A stretch of DNA of 64,000 nucleotides, taken from positions 2,232,001 through 2,296,000 of the forward strand of contig NZ_JACVAE010000001.1 in the NCBI RefSeq assembly GCF_014851675.1, read 5' to 3'. Numbering within the stretch: position 1 is the first letter of the stretch; each line of letters starts with the position of its first letter. The stretch comes from Rhizobium sp. ARZ01. Its GTDB lineage: Bacteria; Pseudomonadota; Alphaproteobacteria; Rhizobiales; Rhizobiaceae. Under the pieces are notes generated by a model. That model made no database searches. It had not been told where the DNA came from and saw only the letters and a program-made list of their open reading frames with translations. The translations under genes and the position numbers were made by a program. This document shows, one piece after another, positions 53,987-63,765 of the stretch.

Positions 53987-55026
53987 GCGCGGCCGTCGTT
54001 TTCAAGAACGTTGACATCATCTTCGGCGAAAAGCCTGAACGCGCCATCGCGATGATCGATTCCGGCAGGAGCCGCGACGAAATCGGTAAGGAAACCGGCC
54101 TCGTGCTCGGCGTCGCCGACGCCTCGCTCTCGATCAACGAGGGCGAGATCCTGGTACTGATGGGTCTGTCCGGCTCGGGAAAGTCAACGCTGCTGCGCGC
54201 CGTCAACGGCTTGGCGCCGGTTGTGCGCGGTGAAGTTCAGGTCAACACCGCCGGTAGCCCGATCAACCCGTACCGTTGTTCATCGAAGTCGTTACGTGAC
54301 TTCCGCATGCACACCGTTTCCATGGTATTCCAGCAGTTCGCGCTGCTGCCATGGCGCACGGTTGCCGACAATGTAGGTTTCGGTCTCGAACTGGCAGGGA
54401 TGCCGGATGCCGAGCGAAAGGCGCGCGTGGAGGAACAGCTTCACCTCGTCAACCTGACCCAGTGGGCAGGTCGCAAGGTCAACGAGCTTTCTGGCGGCAT
54501 GCAGCAACGTGTCGGTCTTGCCCGCGCCTTTGCCACCGGCGCACCGATCCTTCTGATGGACGAGCCGTTCTCCGCGCTCGATCCCTTGATTCGAACGCGC
54601 CTGCAGGACGAATTGCTCGAATTTCAGCGGCGCTTGAAGAAGACGATCATCTTCGTCAGCCACGACCTCGACGAGGCCTTCCGCATCGGCAACCGCATCG
54701 CGATCATGGAAGGCGGACGCATCATCCAGTGCGGCACTCCGCAGGATATCGTCAAGAATCCGGCGAACCAGTATGTCGCCGATTTTGTGCAGAACATGAA
54801 CCCGATCAACATGCTGACGGCCCGCGATGTCATGCACCCGGGCTTGAGCGGCCCCGCCGTCGGTGTCACCGCCACGGCCAAGCCGGAAACGCCGCTCGTC
54901 GATATTCTCGACGCGATGGCTCGCCAGCCCGGCAGCATCGGCGTGGTCGAGAACGGCGCAGTCGTCGGCATGATCAACGCCCAGAACGTGGTGGAAAGCC
55001 TGACCCGGCATCGCCGTCGCGAGTGA
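53983..55026 (+). CDS. choV: choline ABC transporter ATP-binding protein
   Basis: ChoV is the ATPase of the choline importer. The 347-residue protein has Walker A GLSGSGKSTL (about 55-64), the signature LSGGMQQRVGLARA, Walker B ILLMDEPFSALD, an H-loop in FVSHDLDEAF, and a C-terminal CBS-like stretch (ETPLVDILDAMARQPGSIGV, then NGAVVGMINAQNVVESL). The ATG overlaps the choW stop. It resembles ProV/OpuA-type ATPases but lacks the second CBS of those osmosensors. Confidence 0.95.
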   Translation: MSAAVVFKNVDIIFGEKPERAIAMIDSGRSRDEIGKETGLVLGVADASLSINEGEILVLMGLSGSGKSTLLRAVNGLAPVVRGEVQVNTAGSPINPYRCSSKSLRDFRMHTVSMVFQQFALLPWRTVADNVGFGLELAGMPDAERKARVEEQLHLVNLTQWAGRKVNELSGGMQQRVGLARAFATGAPILLMDEPFSALDPLIRTRLQDELLEFQRRLKKTIIFVSHDLDEAFRIGNRIAIMEGGRIIQCGTPQDIVKNPANQYVADFVQNMNPINMLTARDVMHPGLSGPAVGVTATAKPETPLVDILDAMARQPGSIGVVENGAVVGMINAQNVVESLTRHRRRE

Positions 55027-55129
55027 CCCGAACGCGCGTTACCGCGTGAGGATTGGCCCGAAAGACGTCTTGACTTTCGGGGCTGTTGGCCGTTTCCAGA
55101 TGGAAACAACAACCATTCGAGGAGTTGCC

Positions 55130-55903
55130 ATGGCTGAGGAACCGAAGGACGCGCCGAAGGTTTTGCGCGATACGGATGACGATGCCCGCACGCTCGCCCG
55201 TGTACTGCTGCGCTCTTCGCGTAGCGCTGCTCTGGCTGTGCTCGAACCAGACACGGGAAGTCCCTTTGCCAGCCGCGTGCTGACGGGCATGGACATCGAC
55301 GGCGTGCCCGTGATTCTCGTCTCAGCACTTTCCGTTCATACTCGGGCGCTCCGCACCGATCCCCGCTCGTCGCTGCTTGCCGGAGAGCCCGGCAAGGGCG
55401 ACCCCCTCGCCCACCCACGACTGACAGTGATCACGGAGGCCTCCGAAGTCGTGCGCGGCAGCGAGCAACATGCGCGGCTGCGTGAGCGCTTCGTCCGTCG
55501 CCATCCCAAGGCGAAGCTTTATGTCGACTTTCCCGACTTCACCTTCTTCCGGCTCGTGCCGCTGCGGGCGAACCTGAACGGCGGCTTCGGCAAGGCCTAC
55601 CTGCTGACCGCCGACGATCTGCTGATTCGCTCTGCTGCCCGCGAAGCGCTGGCAGAACGCGAGTCTGGCGCCATCGAACACATGAATAGTGAGCATGCAG
55701 AGGCGGCTGGCATATATGCGAGCCACTACTGCGGCGCAAAAGAGGGAAACTGGTCTATTTCCGGAATCGATGCCGCTGGCATCGACCTTTCAGCCGGTGA
55801 CCAGCTAGAACGCCTTGAATTTTCAACAGAAATTTCCGATGCTGGTGCCCTTCGCACAGTGCTTGCCGATCTGCTGACGAAGGCCCGAACGACAAACGGT
55901 TGA
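55130..55903 (+). CDS. HugZ-like heme utilisation / PNPOx-fold protein
   Basis: A 257-residue protein with an N-terminal FMN-binding split-barrel domain (RSSRSAALAVLEPDTGSPF, then SVHTRALRTDPRSSLL and PRLTVITEASEV), and a C-terminal DUF2470-like domain with IEHMNSEHAEAAGIYAS, which holds the His expected of heme-degrading HugZ proteins. It may degrade heme or act on another cofactor. The start at 55130 follows GAGGAG; the frame is open to 55046 but the upstream part is weak. It follows choV by 103 nt, possibly in the same transcript. Confidence 0.8.
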   Translation: MAEEPKDAPKVLRDTDDDARTLARVLLRSSRSAALAVLEPDTGSPFASRVLTGMDIDGVPVILVSALSVHTRALRTDPRSSLLAGEPGKGDPLAHPRLTVITEASEVVRGSEQHARLRERFVRRHPKAKLYVDFPDFTFFRLVPLRANLNGGFGKAYLLTADDLLIRSAAREALAERESGAIEHMNSEHAEAAGIYASHYCGAKEGNWSISGIDAAGIDLSAGDQLERLEFSTEISDAGALRTVLADLLTKARTTNG

Positions 55904-55963
55904 TTGCTGGCGGTAGGAAAACCACGCCCTACCCCCATTTCTGGCCACTTGATGTGTTTGGTA

Positions 55964-55979
55964 TTGTTTATATGCTAAC
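55964..55979. promoter_or_regulatory. candidate NolR autoregulatory box (weak)
   Basis: TT-N9-CTAAC here matches the reverse of the NolR consensus except for the final base. It lies 57 nt upstream of the nolR start. One mismatch and short length make this speculative; autoregulation of nolR is known in Sinorhizobium. Confidence 0.25.
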
Positions 55980-56035
55980 AGTCATAGAGTACGGAACCGC
56001 ACATATTGAAGTGATTGGCGCTAATGGAGTTGCGA

Positions 56036-56371
56036 ATGGACCCTTTTTCTGAAGACGAGCAGACACAGGCAGAAGTTGCGACAAACTTTCTGTCCGCTAT
56101 GGCCAATCCCAAGCGGCTGCTCATCTTGAAGGTGTTGGTCCGTGGAGAAATCGCCGTCGGCGCACTCGCTCAGAGGGTCGGGCTCAGCCAGTCGGCGCTG
56201 TCGCAACACCTTTCCAAGCTCCGGGCGCAGAACCTTGTGTCCACACGACGCGATGCGCAGACGATCTACTATTCCAGCAAGTCGGACGCTGTTCTGACGA
56301 TCCTTGAAGCGCTAGACAGCATCTATGGCGAGGCCGAGCCGCAAGAAAACAGGCAGCTCCGCTACGCCTGA
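56036..56371 (+). CDS. nolR: ArsR-family regulator, NolR homologue
   Basis: NolR represses nodulation and other genes in Sinorhizobium by binding (A/T)TTAG-N9-A(T/A). The 111-residue protein has an ArsR/SmtB winged helix; FLSAMANPKRLLILKVL and VGLSQSALSQHLSKLRAQN and STRRDAQTIYYSS are near-identical to remembered Sinorhizobium NolR. Metal-binding cysteines of ArsR/SmtB are absent, as in NolR. The ATG at 56036 follows GGAG six nucleotides away; two earlier in-frame starts exist. A terminator follows 21 nt after the stop. Specific target genes here cannot be told from sequence. Confidence 0.82.
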   Translation: MDPFSEDEQTQAEVATNFLSAMANPKRLLILKVLVRGEIAVGALAQRVGLSQSALSQHLSKLRAQNLVSTRRDAQTIYYSSKSDAVLTILEALDSIYGEAEPQENRQLRYA

Positions 56372-56392
56372 ACAAGCCAGATCCCATGCAAG

Positions 56393-56424
56393 CGCCCGGC
56401 GGATACCTCTCCGCCGGGCGTTTT
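56393..56424 (+). terminator. intrinsic terminator after nolR
   Basis: An 11-bp perfect stem (CGCCCGGCGGA 56393-56403 with 56410-56420) and a 6-nt loop are followed directly by TTTTCTTTTG. Confidence 0.92.
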
Positions 56425-56568
56425 CTTTTGTCAGACGGGTCCCCCGGCTTGACGGTGCTGGTTGCTTCGATAATTTGACCAATAGGTAAAAATGCCTGCC
56501 TCGCGCCGGGATGGCCCCGGTCCGCAGCACCCACAACCCGCCCCGCACCCAAGGCCACGGAGACCGAA

Positions 56569-57894
56569 ATGTCCAATCGCCTCAATACCCCCAACGACCT
56601 GCGCGCCTTCTGGATGCCGTTTACCTCCAATCGGCAGTTCAAGAAGGAGCCGCGGCTCTTCGTCAGCGCCAAGGACATGTACTACCAGACGCATGACGGA
56701 CGGCAGGTGCTGGACGGAACGGCGGGGCTGTGGTGCGTCAACGCCGGCCACTGCCGACCGAAGATCACCGAGGCAATCCGCGAGCAGGCAGGCGAACTGG
56801 ACTACGCACCGGCCTTCCAGCTCGGCCACCCCAAGGCCTTCGAACTCGCCAACCGGCTTGTCGACATCGCCCCCGAGGGTATGAGCCACGTCTTCTACAC
56901 CAATTCCGGTTCGGAATCGGTCGACACTGCACTCAAGATCGCCCTTGCCTATCAGCGCGTGAAGGGAGAAGGCTCCCGCACCCGCCTGATCGGCCGCGAG
57001 CGCGGCTATCACGGCATCAATTTCGGCGGCATGTCCGTCGGCGGCATCGTCGGCAACCGCAAGATGTTCGGCACCCTGCTCGCCGGCGTCGACCATATCC
57101 GTCACACCCACCTGCCGGAAAAGAACGCGTTCACCAAGGGCCAGCCGGAATACGGCGCGGAACTGGCGGACGATCTGGAGCGCCTGGTCGCGCTGCACGA
57201 TGCCTCGACCATCGCTGCCGTCATCATCGAGCCGGTCTCCGGCTCCACCGGCGTGCTGATTCCGCCGAAGGGCTATCTGCAGCGCATCCGCGAGATCTGC
57301 AACAAGTACGGTATCCTGCTGATCTTCGATGAGGTCATCACCGGTTTCGGCCGCCTCGGCGCGCCCTTCGCCTCGCAGTTCTTCGAAGTGAAGCCCGACA
57401 TCATCACTACGGCCAAGGGCCTGACCAATGGCGTCATCCCGATGGGCGCCGTTTTCGTCACCTCCGAGATCCACGACGCCTTCATGACCGGTCCGGAGCA
57501 TCTGATCGAGTTCGCCCACGGCTATACATATTCGGGCAACCCGATTGCGTCCGCCGCCGGCCTCGGCACGCTCGATACCTACAGGGAAGAAGGCCTCCTC
57601 ACACGCGCAGCCGAGCTTGCGCCCTACTGGGAAGAGCAGCTGCATTCGCTACGCGACTGCCCGAACGTGATCGACATCCGCAACATCGGCCTGATTGGCG
57701 CGATCGAGCTGGCCCCGATCGCCGACGAGCCGACGAAACGCGCCTTTAACGCCTTCCTCAAGGCCTACGAGAAGGGCCTGCTGATCCGCACGACCGGCGA
57801 CATCATTGCGCTTTCGCCGCCGCTGATCATCACAAAGGGCGAGATCGACGAACTGTTCGGCAAACTGCGCGAGGTGCTGCAGAACAACATCTGA
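56569..57894 (+). CDS. class III aminotransferase (omega-amino acid:pyruvate)
   Basis: This 441-residue PLP enzyme probably moves an omega-amino group from beta-alanine or a diamine to pyruvate. It has the class III motifs FYTNSGSESVDTALKIA, GRERGYHGINFGGMSVGG, LLIFDEVITGFGRLG and the PLP lysine in IITTAKGLTNGVIPMGAV. The opening DLRAFWMPFTSNRQFK and the overall length fit the omega-amino-acid:pyruvate aminotransferase subgroup. No partner dehydrogenase is adjacent. It forms its own unit after the nolR terminator. Confidence 0.9.
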   Translation: MSNRLNTPNDLRAFWMPFTSNRQFKKEPRLFVSAKDMYYQTHDGRQVLDGTAGLWCVNAGHCRPKITEAIREQAGELDYAPAFQLGHPKAFELANRLVDIAPEGMSHVFYTNSGSESVDTALKIALAYQRVKGEGSRTRLIGRERGYHGINFGGMSVGGIVGNRKMFGTLLAGVDHIRHTHLPEKNAFTKGQPEYGAELADDLERLVALHDASTIAAVIIEPVSGSTGVLIPPKGYLQRIREICNKYGILLIFDEVITGFGRLGAPFASQFFEVKPDIITTAKGLTNGVIPMGAVFVTSEIHDAFMTGPEHLIEFAHGYTYSGNPIASAAGLGTLDTYREEGLLTRAAELAPYWEEQLHSLRDCPNVIDIRNIGLIGAIELAPIADEPTKRAFNAFLKAYEKGLLIRTTGDIIALSPPLIITKGEIDELFGKLREVLQNNI

Positions 57895-57955
57895 GGCGAC
57901 GCGCCCGCGGACCGCTCGGATCTTGAGCCTCAAGGCGGGGCAGGAACATCAGATG

Positions 57956-57974
57956 AGGCGGTCCCTGGCCGCCT
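57956..57974 (+). terminator. probable terminator after the aminotransferase gene
   Basis: AGGCGG (57956-57961) pairs with CCGCCT (57969-57974), followed by TATTTGTTG. The stem is short, so this is only probable. It lies 62 nt after the stop. Confidence 0.45.
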
Positions 57975-58120
57975 TATTTGTTGATGTGAAGGACCGTTGC
58001 GCCGGGATCATTCGTGCAAAAGCGCGCGACTGGAAAGACATGGCGGCTTTCACCCCTCCCCGTTTCGGGACTGAAGGAATAGGCTGTCTCAAATGACGGA
58101 ATCGCAGCGGAGGAAATAGG

Positions 58121-59818
58121 ATGGAGACGAAGCTGGAGCGCCTGATCGACCAGGGCACGGGCCGCGCGCCGGCCGATATCGTGTTGAAGGGCGGCCATTT
58201 CTTCGATCTGGTGACGGGCGAACTCGTCGCTTCCGATGTAGCCATCTGCGGTGATCGCATCGTCGGCATCTGCGAGGGTTACGAGGGACGCGAAGAGATC
58301 GACATTTCCGGCCGCATCGTCGTGCCCGGCTTCATCGACACGCATCTCCATATTGAGTCCTCGCTTGTCACCCCGCACGAGTTCGACCGCTGCGTGCTGC
58401 CGTACGGCGTGACGACGGCGATCTGCGATCCGCACGAGATCGCCAACGTGCTGGGCGCCGAGGGCATCCGATACTTTCTGGAGTCGGCCGAGCAGACGGT
58501 CATGGACATCCGCGTGCAGCTTTCGAGCTGCGTGCCGGCGACGCATCTGGAGACCTCCGGCGCCGATCTTCCGATCGAAAAACTCCTGCCATTTCGCAAC
58601 CATCCGAAGGTGATCGGGCTTGCCGAGTTCATGAATTTTCCGGGCGTGATCCACAAGGATCCCGTCTGCCTCGCCAAGCTGGAGGCATTCCAGAGTGGGC
58701 ACATCGACGGACATGCGCCACTGCTCTCCGGGCGCGACCTCAACGGCTATCTCGCCGCTGGCATCCGTACCGATCATGAATGCACCACCGCCGACGAAGC
58801 GCTGGAGAAGATCCGCAAGGGCATGCACATCCTGATACGCGAAGGTTCGGTGTCGAAGGACCTCCTGGCGCTGCTCCCCCTCTTCACCGAACGGCTTTCG
58901 CCGTTCATCGCGCTCTGCACCGACGACCGCAACCCGCTCGACATTGCCGAGCAGGGCCATCTCGACCATATGATCCGCACCGCGATCTCGCATGGCCGGG
59001 CGCCGCTCGCCGTCTATCGCGCCGCGTCGATTTCCGCCGCGAAAGCCTTCGGCCTGAGGGATCGCGGTCTCGTCGCACCCGGTTGGCGGGCCGACCTTGT
59101 CGTCATCGACACGCTGGAGGACTGCCGGGCGGAGATGGTGTTCGCCGGTGGACTTCGCGTCACCGACGCGCTGTTTTCACGTCGCAAGCCAGTTGCTCCG
59201 GTCGGTCTCGACAGCGTCAAGGCGCGGCCGGTCAAGGCATCGCATTTCGCCGTACCAGTCAGCGAGGGTGAGACCCCGGTGATCGGCGTCATGCCGGGCA
59301 AGATCATTACCGAACACCGGCGCTACCGGCTGCCGTCCAAGGGTAACGAAACGGCAGTCGACCTTTCTCGCGACATCATCAAGGTCGCGGTGATCGAGCG
59401 TCACGGCAAGAACGGCAATCACGCGAACGGTTTCGTCCAGGGTTTTGGCCTGAAGAAGGGCGCGATCGCCTCCACCGTCGGCCACGACAGCCACAACATC
59501 TGCGTGGTCGGCGTCAGCGAAGACGACATGGCGCTGGCGGCGAACCGGCTTGGCGAGATCCGTGGAGGATTCGTCGTGGTGGAGGACGGCAAGGTGACTG
59601 GCGAAATCGCACTCCCAATAGCTGGTCTGATGAGCCTCGAGCCCTATGAGACCGTGCGCGACACGCTGCACCATCTGCGAAAGGCAGCTTTTGCACTCGG
59701 CGCAACACTGGAGGAGCCTTTCCTCCAACTCGCTTTCCTGCCGCTTCCGGTCATCCCGCACCTCAAGATTTCGGATCGCGGCATGGTGGATGTTGATCGG
59801 TTCACATTGATCGGGTGA
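58121..59818 (+). CDS. ade: adenine deaminase
   Basis: This 565-residue amidohydrolase deaminates adenine to hypoxanthine. It has a metal-binding [13 protein letters not shown] motif (about 75-87), [12 protein letters not shown], the conserved [19 protein letters not shown] and [10 protein letters not shown] segments, and the C-terminal domain with [20 protein letters not shown] split by [10 protein letters not shown], as in AdeC family proteins. A GGAGGAAATAG site precedes the ATG. Convergent with alpha-glucosidase, 21 nt away. Confidence 0.95.
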   Translation: METKLERLIDQGTGRAPADIVLKGGHFFDLVTGELVASDVAICGDRIVGICEGYEGREEIDISGRIVVPGFIDTHLHIESSLVTPHEFDRCVLPYGVTTAICDPHEIANVLGAEGIRYFLESAEQTVMDIRVQLSSCVPATHLETSGADLPIEKLLPFRNHPKVIGLAEFMNFPGVIHKDPVCLAKLEAFQSGHIDGHAPLLSGRDLNGYLAAGIRTDHECTTADEALEKIRKGMHILIREGSVSKDLLALLPLFTERLSPFIALCTDDRNPLDIAEQGHLDHMIRTAISHGRAPLAVYRAASISAAKAFGLRDRGLVAPGWRADLVVIDTLEDCRAEMVFAGGLRVTDALFSRRKPVAPVGLDSVKARPVKASHFAVPVSEGETPVIGVMPGKIITEHRRYRLPSKGNETAVDLSRDIIKVAVIERHGKNGNHANGFVQGFGLKKGAIASTVGHDSHNICVVGVSEDDMALAANRLGEIRGGFVVVEDGKVTGEIALPIAGLMSLEPYETVRDTLHHLRKAAFALGATLEEPFLQLAFLPLPVIPHLKISDRGMVDVDRFTLIG

Positions 59819-59839
59819 GACGAAAGCGATCCTTAGCGC

Positions 59840-61486
59840 TCAAGACAATTTCCCGCAGAAAGCATCGAGCGGCGCGAGGGTGAGGACACCGTAGTCAAAT
59901 ACCGGAGAAAAACCGGGCATCTCCAGCGGCTCCACTTTTTCCATGTCCTTCGGCCGCGAGAACTTGATCTTCTCCCGCGTCAGATTGAACACGAAGAGCA
60001 GCTTTTCTCCGCCCTTCTCGCGGATGAAGGCCAAAATGTCCTGATTTGAATTCAAGAATTCCATGCCTCCGTCTTGGAGGGGGGGATGCGCTTTCCGGAA
60101 GGCGAGTGTCTCGCGGTAGTGATTGAGCACCGAGCCAGCAACCTGTTCCTGCGTATCGGCGGCAAGCCGCACCTGCTCGTCCGGTACAGGCAGCCACGGG
60201 CGGCCACCGGTGAAGCCCGCATGCGGTGCGCCTGCCTGCCAGGGCATCGGCGTGCGGCACCCGTCACGCCCCTTGAAGGCCGGCCAAAAGCGGATGCCAT
60301 AGGGATCACGAAGATCCTCGAAGGCGAGTTCGGCTTCAGGCAGCCCCAGTTCCTCGCCCTGATAGAGACAGATCGAACCGCGCAGCGTCGACAGGAGCGT
60401 AATCGCAAGCCTGGCGAGACGTTCCCGCTCCTCCGGTACCCTCATGAAGCGACTGACGTGGCGTTCGACGTCGTGGTTGGAGAAGGCCCAGCACACCCAC
60501 CCGTCGGTGACGGCCTTTTGGAAATTTTCTACGCAATCTCGGATGTGCTGCGCGGTAAAATCGGGGTGGAGCAGGTCGAAGGTATAGCACATGTGCAGCT
60601 TGTCGCCGCCGCCGGTATATTCCGCCACCGTCTTCAGCGAGCGCGCTCCATCTCCAACTTCGCCAACCGATGCGCGACCGCTGTATTCGTCGAGCAGCGC
60701 GCGAACCCGTTTCAGGAACGCAACGTTCTCCGGTTGCGTCTTGTCGTGGAGGTGCAACTGCATGCCATAGGGATTTGTCTCCGGCGCATCGAGACCGGCA
60801 GCCTCGGAGTCCGGCTCATGCGGTGGGTTGTCTCTCAACTCCGCGTCATGAAAGTAGTAGTTCACTGTGTCGAGGCGGAATCCATCGACGCCGCGGTCCA
60901 GCCAGAAGCGCATCGCTGTGAGCAGTGTCTGCTGCACTTCGCGGTTGTGGAAGTTCAGGTCCGGCTGCGAGGCGAGGAAGTTGTGCATGTAGTACTGCCG
61001 GCGTACCCCATCCCATTCCCAGGCAGGGCCGCCGAAGACCGAAAGCCAGTTGTTCGGCGCCGTGCCGTCCTTCTTCGGGTCGGCCCATACATACCAGTCG
61101 GCCTTGTCGTTATCGCGGCTCGCGCGGCTTTCCTTGAACCACGGATGCTGATCTGACGTATGTGAGATCACTTGGTCGATGATGACCTTGAGCCCAAGGC
61201 GATGCGCCTCGCCCAGCATTTCGTCGAATTCGGCAAGCGTGCCGAACATGGGATCGACATCGCAATAGTCGGAAACATCGTAGCCCATATCCGCCATCGG
61301 CGACTTGAAGAAGGGCGAAAGCCAAATCGCGTCGACCCCGAGCGAGGCGATGTGCGGCAGCCGCGCCTTTACCCCCTTGAGGTCGCCGATGCCGTCGCCG
61401 GTCGTGTCCTGAAAGGAGCGTGGATAGACCTGATAGATCACAGCGCCGCGCCACCATTCGGACGCAACCTTCTTCGAAGTGGTCAT
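59840..61486 (-). CDS. GH13 alpha-glucosidase
   Basis: This 548-residue retaining alpha-glucosidase has the four GH13 regions: region I in IIDQVISHTSDQHPWF, region II with the nucleophile Asp (DGFRLDTVNYYF), region III with the acid/base Glu (ASVGEVGDG) and region IV (CWAFSNHDVERH). The ATG at 61486 follows a GAGGAAATCGCC site; an upstream 10-codon extension is possible. The aglEFGAK context usual for rhizobial AglA is not seen here, so this is a stand-alone enzyme. Likely cytosolic, since no signal peptide is present. Confidence 0.93.
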   Translation of the reverse strand: MTTSKKVASEWWRGAVIYQVYPRSFQDTTGDGIGDLKGVKARLPHIASLGVDAIWLSPFFKSPMADMGYDVSDYCDVDPMFGTLAEFDEMLGEAHRLGLKVIIDQVISHTSDQHPWFKESRASRDNDKADWYVWADPKKDGTAPNNWLSVFGGPAWEWDGVRRQYYMHNFLASQPDLNFHNREVQQTLLTAMRFWLDRGVDGFRLDTVNYYFHDAELRDNPPHEPDSEAAGLDAPETNPYGMQLHLHDKTQPENVAFLKRVRALLDEYSGRASVGEVGDGARSLKTVAEYTGGGDKLHMCYTFDLLHPDFTAQHIRDCVENFQKAVTDGWVCWAFSNHDVERHVSRFMRVPEERERLARLAITLLSTLRGSICLYQGEELGLPEAELAFEDLRDPYGIRFWPAFKGRDGCRTPMPWQAGAPHAGFTGGRPWLPVPDEQVRLAADTQEQVAGSVLNHYRETLAFRKAHPPLQDGGMEFLNSNQDILAFIREKGGEKLLFVFNLTREKIKFSRPKDMEKVEPLEMPGFSPVFDYGVLTLAPLDAFCGKLS

Positions 61487-61719
61487 GGCGATTTCCTCTG
61501 ATGTCGTTGTCCGCAATGTGTAGCGGGGATGGGCAGAGGCGTAAACGGTACGGCGAGAGCCCCGGCGCGCAACTGCAGCGCAGCCAAGCGTTCCGCAATC
61601 GCGAGCACCCTGACAGTCACCTCTTGCGGTTGACGTAGCTTACAGGGGATCGGATGATGCCGCCGTTCGAAGCCGCGGCCCCGACTGTCGGAGCCGCCTC
61701 CGGAGCGGGAGACCTTGAG

Positions 61720-62727
61720 ATGCCTGACCGCACCGTTGTCCTGACCCTGCCGGAAATCTCTGTGCTTGCCTCCACGGCCCTGCTGCGTTCAGGCGCAAGC
61801 GAGGCGTTGGCGCGCTCGCTTGCAAAAGCGATCGTCGATGCAGAGGCAGCCGGCAAGCCTGCGCTCGGCCTTGCCCATCTGCCCGATTATCTGAATGCGC
61901 TTGCCAGCGGTCGCATCGACGGCCGTGCCGAGCCGTTGATAACCTCGCCGATCCCCGCATTGATGAAATGCGATTGCCGAAGCGGCATCGCTCAGTTGGG
62001 CTTTGACCTGGCCTTTGAGGAGCTAGTCACCAAGGCTCGCATCTTCGGCCTGACGCTTTATGCGTCGCAGTCGAGCTATACGACCGGTGAACTCGGCTGG
62101 TACGCGGCCAGACTTGCCGATGCCGGTCTCGTTGCGTTGGCAGCAACCAACGGACCAGCGCTGATCGCAGCTGGCGGCAGCACAAAGCCGGTCTATTGCA
62201 CTAATCCGATTGCCTTCGCCGCGCCACGCGCAGACGGCCCGCCGCTCCTCCTCGACCAGGCTTCCAGCGCAACCGCGTTCGTCAAGGTCAGGCAAGCGGC
62301 AGAACTAGGGGAGACCATCCCAGAGGGCTGGGCACTCGACTCGGCCGGGAATCCGACAACGGATGCGAACGAGGCGATCACGGGAGCCTTGCTCGCATTT
62401 GGCGGCGCCCGTGGGGCCAACATCGCGCTGATGATAGAAGTACTGGCAGCGGGATTGACCGGGGCCAATTGGTCCCTTGATGCGCCGGACTTCCGGACCG
62501 GCAGCGACAGCCCAGGAGCCGGTCTTTTCATTCTCGCCATCGCTCCGCAGTTTCTCGCAAGTGATTTTGAAGACCGCCTTGCACGGCAGCTTCAGCGGCT
62601 TTCCAGGGAATACGGGGTACATGTGCCGGGTGAGGCCCGCGCCACCGCCCGCTGGCGCGCCAGCAGCGCCGGTATCACCTTGCCCCGCACACTTATTGAC
62701 AGTATTTCCTCGTTCCGACGCAACTAA
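61720..62727 (+). CDS. Ldh-family (malate/lactate dehydrogenase-like) oxidoreductase
   Basis: A 335-residue NAD(P)-linked oxidoreductase of the Ldh_2 superfamily (MDH/LDH-like, DpkA, ComC, AllD). Family hallmarks are an N-terminal LALAxxNxxG-like helix and the segment LYASQSSYTTGELGWYAARLAD, followed by ATNGPALIAAGGSTKPV and TNPIAFAAP. The family's catalytic His (normally in an xSxHxG motif) is Tyr here (QSSYTTG), so classic dehydrogenase activity is uncertain. The start at 61720 (MPDRTVVLTLPEIS, GGAG site) is preferred; ATG 61654 is an alternative. Confidence 0.78.
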   Translation: MPDRTVVLTLPEISVLASTALLRSGASEALARSLAKAIVDAEAAGKPALGLAHLPDYLNALASGRIDGRAEPLITSPIPALMKCDCRSGIAQLGFDLAFEELVTKARIFGLTLYASQSSYTTGELGWYAARLADAGLVALAATNGPALIAAGGSTKPVYCTNPIAFAAPRADGPPLLLDQASSATAFVKVRQAAELGETIPEGWALDSAGNPTTDANEAITGALLAFGGARGANIALMIEVLAAGLTGANWSLDAPDFRTGSDSPGAGLFILAIAPQFLASDFEDRLARQLQRLSREYGVHVPGEARATARWRASSAGITLPRTLIDSISSFRRN

Positions 62728-62779
62728 AGCGCAGCGATCTTTCAGATCTGCATGTCGCGCTTTAGGTCTTTGTTTTAAC

Positions 62780-62824
62780 GCATGTCTTTATCCCGAAACC
62801 GGTTCCCACTTTCGGGAGACATGC
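62780..62824. repeat. rhizobial intergenic repeat (RIME-like) palindrome
   Basis: GCATGTCT-TTAT-CCCGAAA (62780-62798) pairs with TTTCGGG-AGACATGC (62810-62824) around an 11-nt loop. The flanking sequence and core match the widespread Sinorhizobium intergenic repeat as I remember it. It sits between an Ldh-family gene and a sugar kinase gene and could form a hairpin in transcripts. Confidence 0.8.
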
Positions 62825-62841
62825 TCTAGGGGGCGGGAAGA

Positions 62842-63762
62842 ATGGCAGGACGGTTGCTCTCCATCGGCGAGTGCATGGTGGAACTCATGCAGGCGGACGG
62901 CGGCCTGATGCGAAAGAGTTTCGCAGGCGACACCTTCAACACCGCCTACTACGCCCGCCTGTTCCTGCCTGCCGACTGGTCCGTCGACTATTTCACGGCC
63001 GTCGGAACCGATATGATTTCCGAGGAGATGCTGGCCTTCATCAAGCAGCACGGCATCGGCACGGACAAAATCGCACGCATCGATGACCGCTCACCCGGCC
63101 TCTACATGATCCACCTGAATGATGGAGAGCGAAGCTTCTCCTACTGGCGATCGGCCTCGGCGGCGAAACTGCTCGCACGCGATCCAGATCGCCTGCGTCA
63201 CGCGGTCGAGGCCTCCGACATAATCGTGTTTTCCGGCATTACGCTGGCGATCCTGCCGCCGGAAGATGTCGACACGCTACTTTCCGAACTTCGCCGCGCC
63301 AAGGCAGCCGGCAAGCTCGTTGCCTTCGACCCCAACATTCGCCCGCGGTTGTGGGACAGCGCCGAGCGCATGCGCGAAACGATCAGCGATGGCGCGCGTG
63401 CAGCCACGCTCGTGATGCCGAGCTTCGACGATGAAGCAACCCATTTCGGCGATACGTCGATCTCGGAAACCATCGCGCGTTACCGCGCGCTCGGTGTCGC
63501 GGACCTCGTCGTCAAGGATGGCGCAGACGGCGCCACGCTGGCCTTCGGCGAGACGAATACCCATGTCCCTTCTGCCAAGGTCGAGATGATCGTCGATACG
63601 ACCAGTGCCGGCGACAGCTTCAACGGCGGCTTCCTCGCCGGCTACGTCGTGACCGGAGACGCCCCCTCCTCGGCCCGCTTCGCCGCAGAACTGGCCGCCG
63701 CCGTTATCCAGCATCACGGCGCGCTGGTGGCGAAGGACAAGCTGCCACCCGCGATCGGGTAA
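62842..63762 (+). CDS. kdgK: 2-keto-3-deoxygluconate kinase-like sugar kinase
   Basis: This 306-residue PfkB-family kinase probably phosphorylates 2-keto-3-deoxygluconate. It has an N-terminal LLSIGECMVELMQ segment, AGDTFNTAYYARLF (the sugar-binding motif), a FDPNIRPRLW segment, and the C-terminal catalytic signature DTTSAGDSFNGGFLAGY with the catalytic Asp. Length matches KdgK. The substrate cannot be proven from sequence; other ribokinase-family substrates are possible. It is preceded by the RIME-like repeat. Confidence 0.88.
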   Translation: MAGRLLSIGECMVELMQADGGLMRKSFAGDTFNTAYYARLFLPADWSVDYFTAVGTDMISEEMLAFIKQHGIGTDKIARIDDRSPGLYMIHLNDGERSFSYWRSASAAKLLARDPDRLRHAVEASDIIVFSGITLAILPPEDVDTLLSELRRAKAAGKLVAFDPNIRPRLWDSAERMRETISDGARAATLVMPSFDDEATHFGDTSISETIARYRALGVADLVVKDGADGATLAFGETNTHVPSAKVEMIVDTTSAGDSFNGGFLAGYVVTGDAPSSARFAAELAAAVIQHHGALVAKDKLPPAIG

Positions 63763-63765
63763 CAC

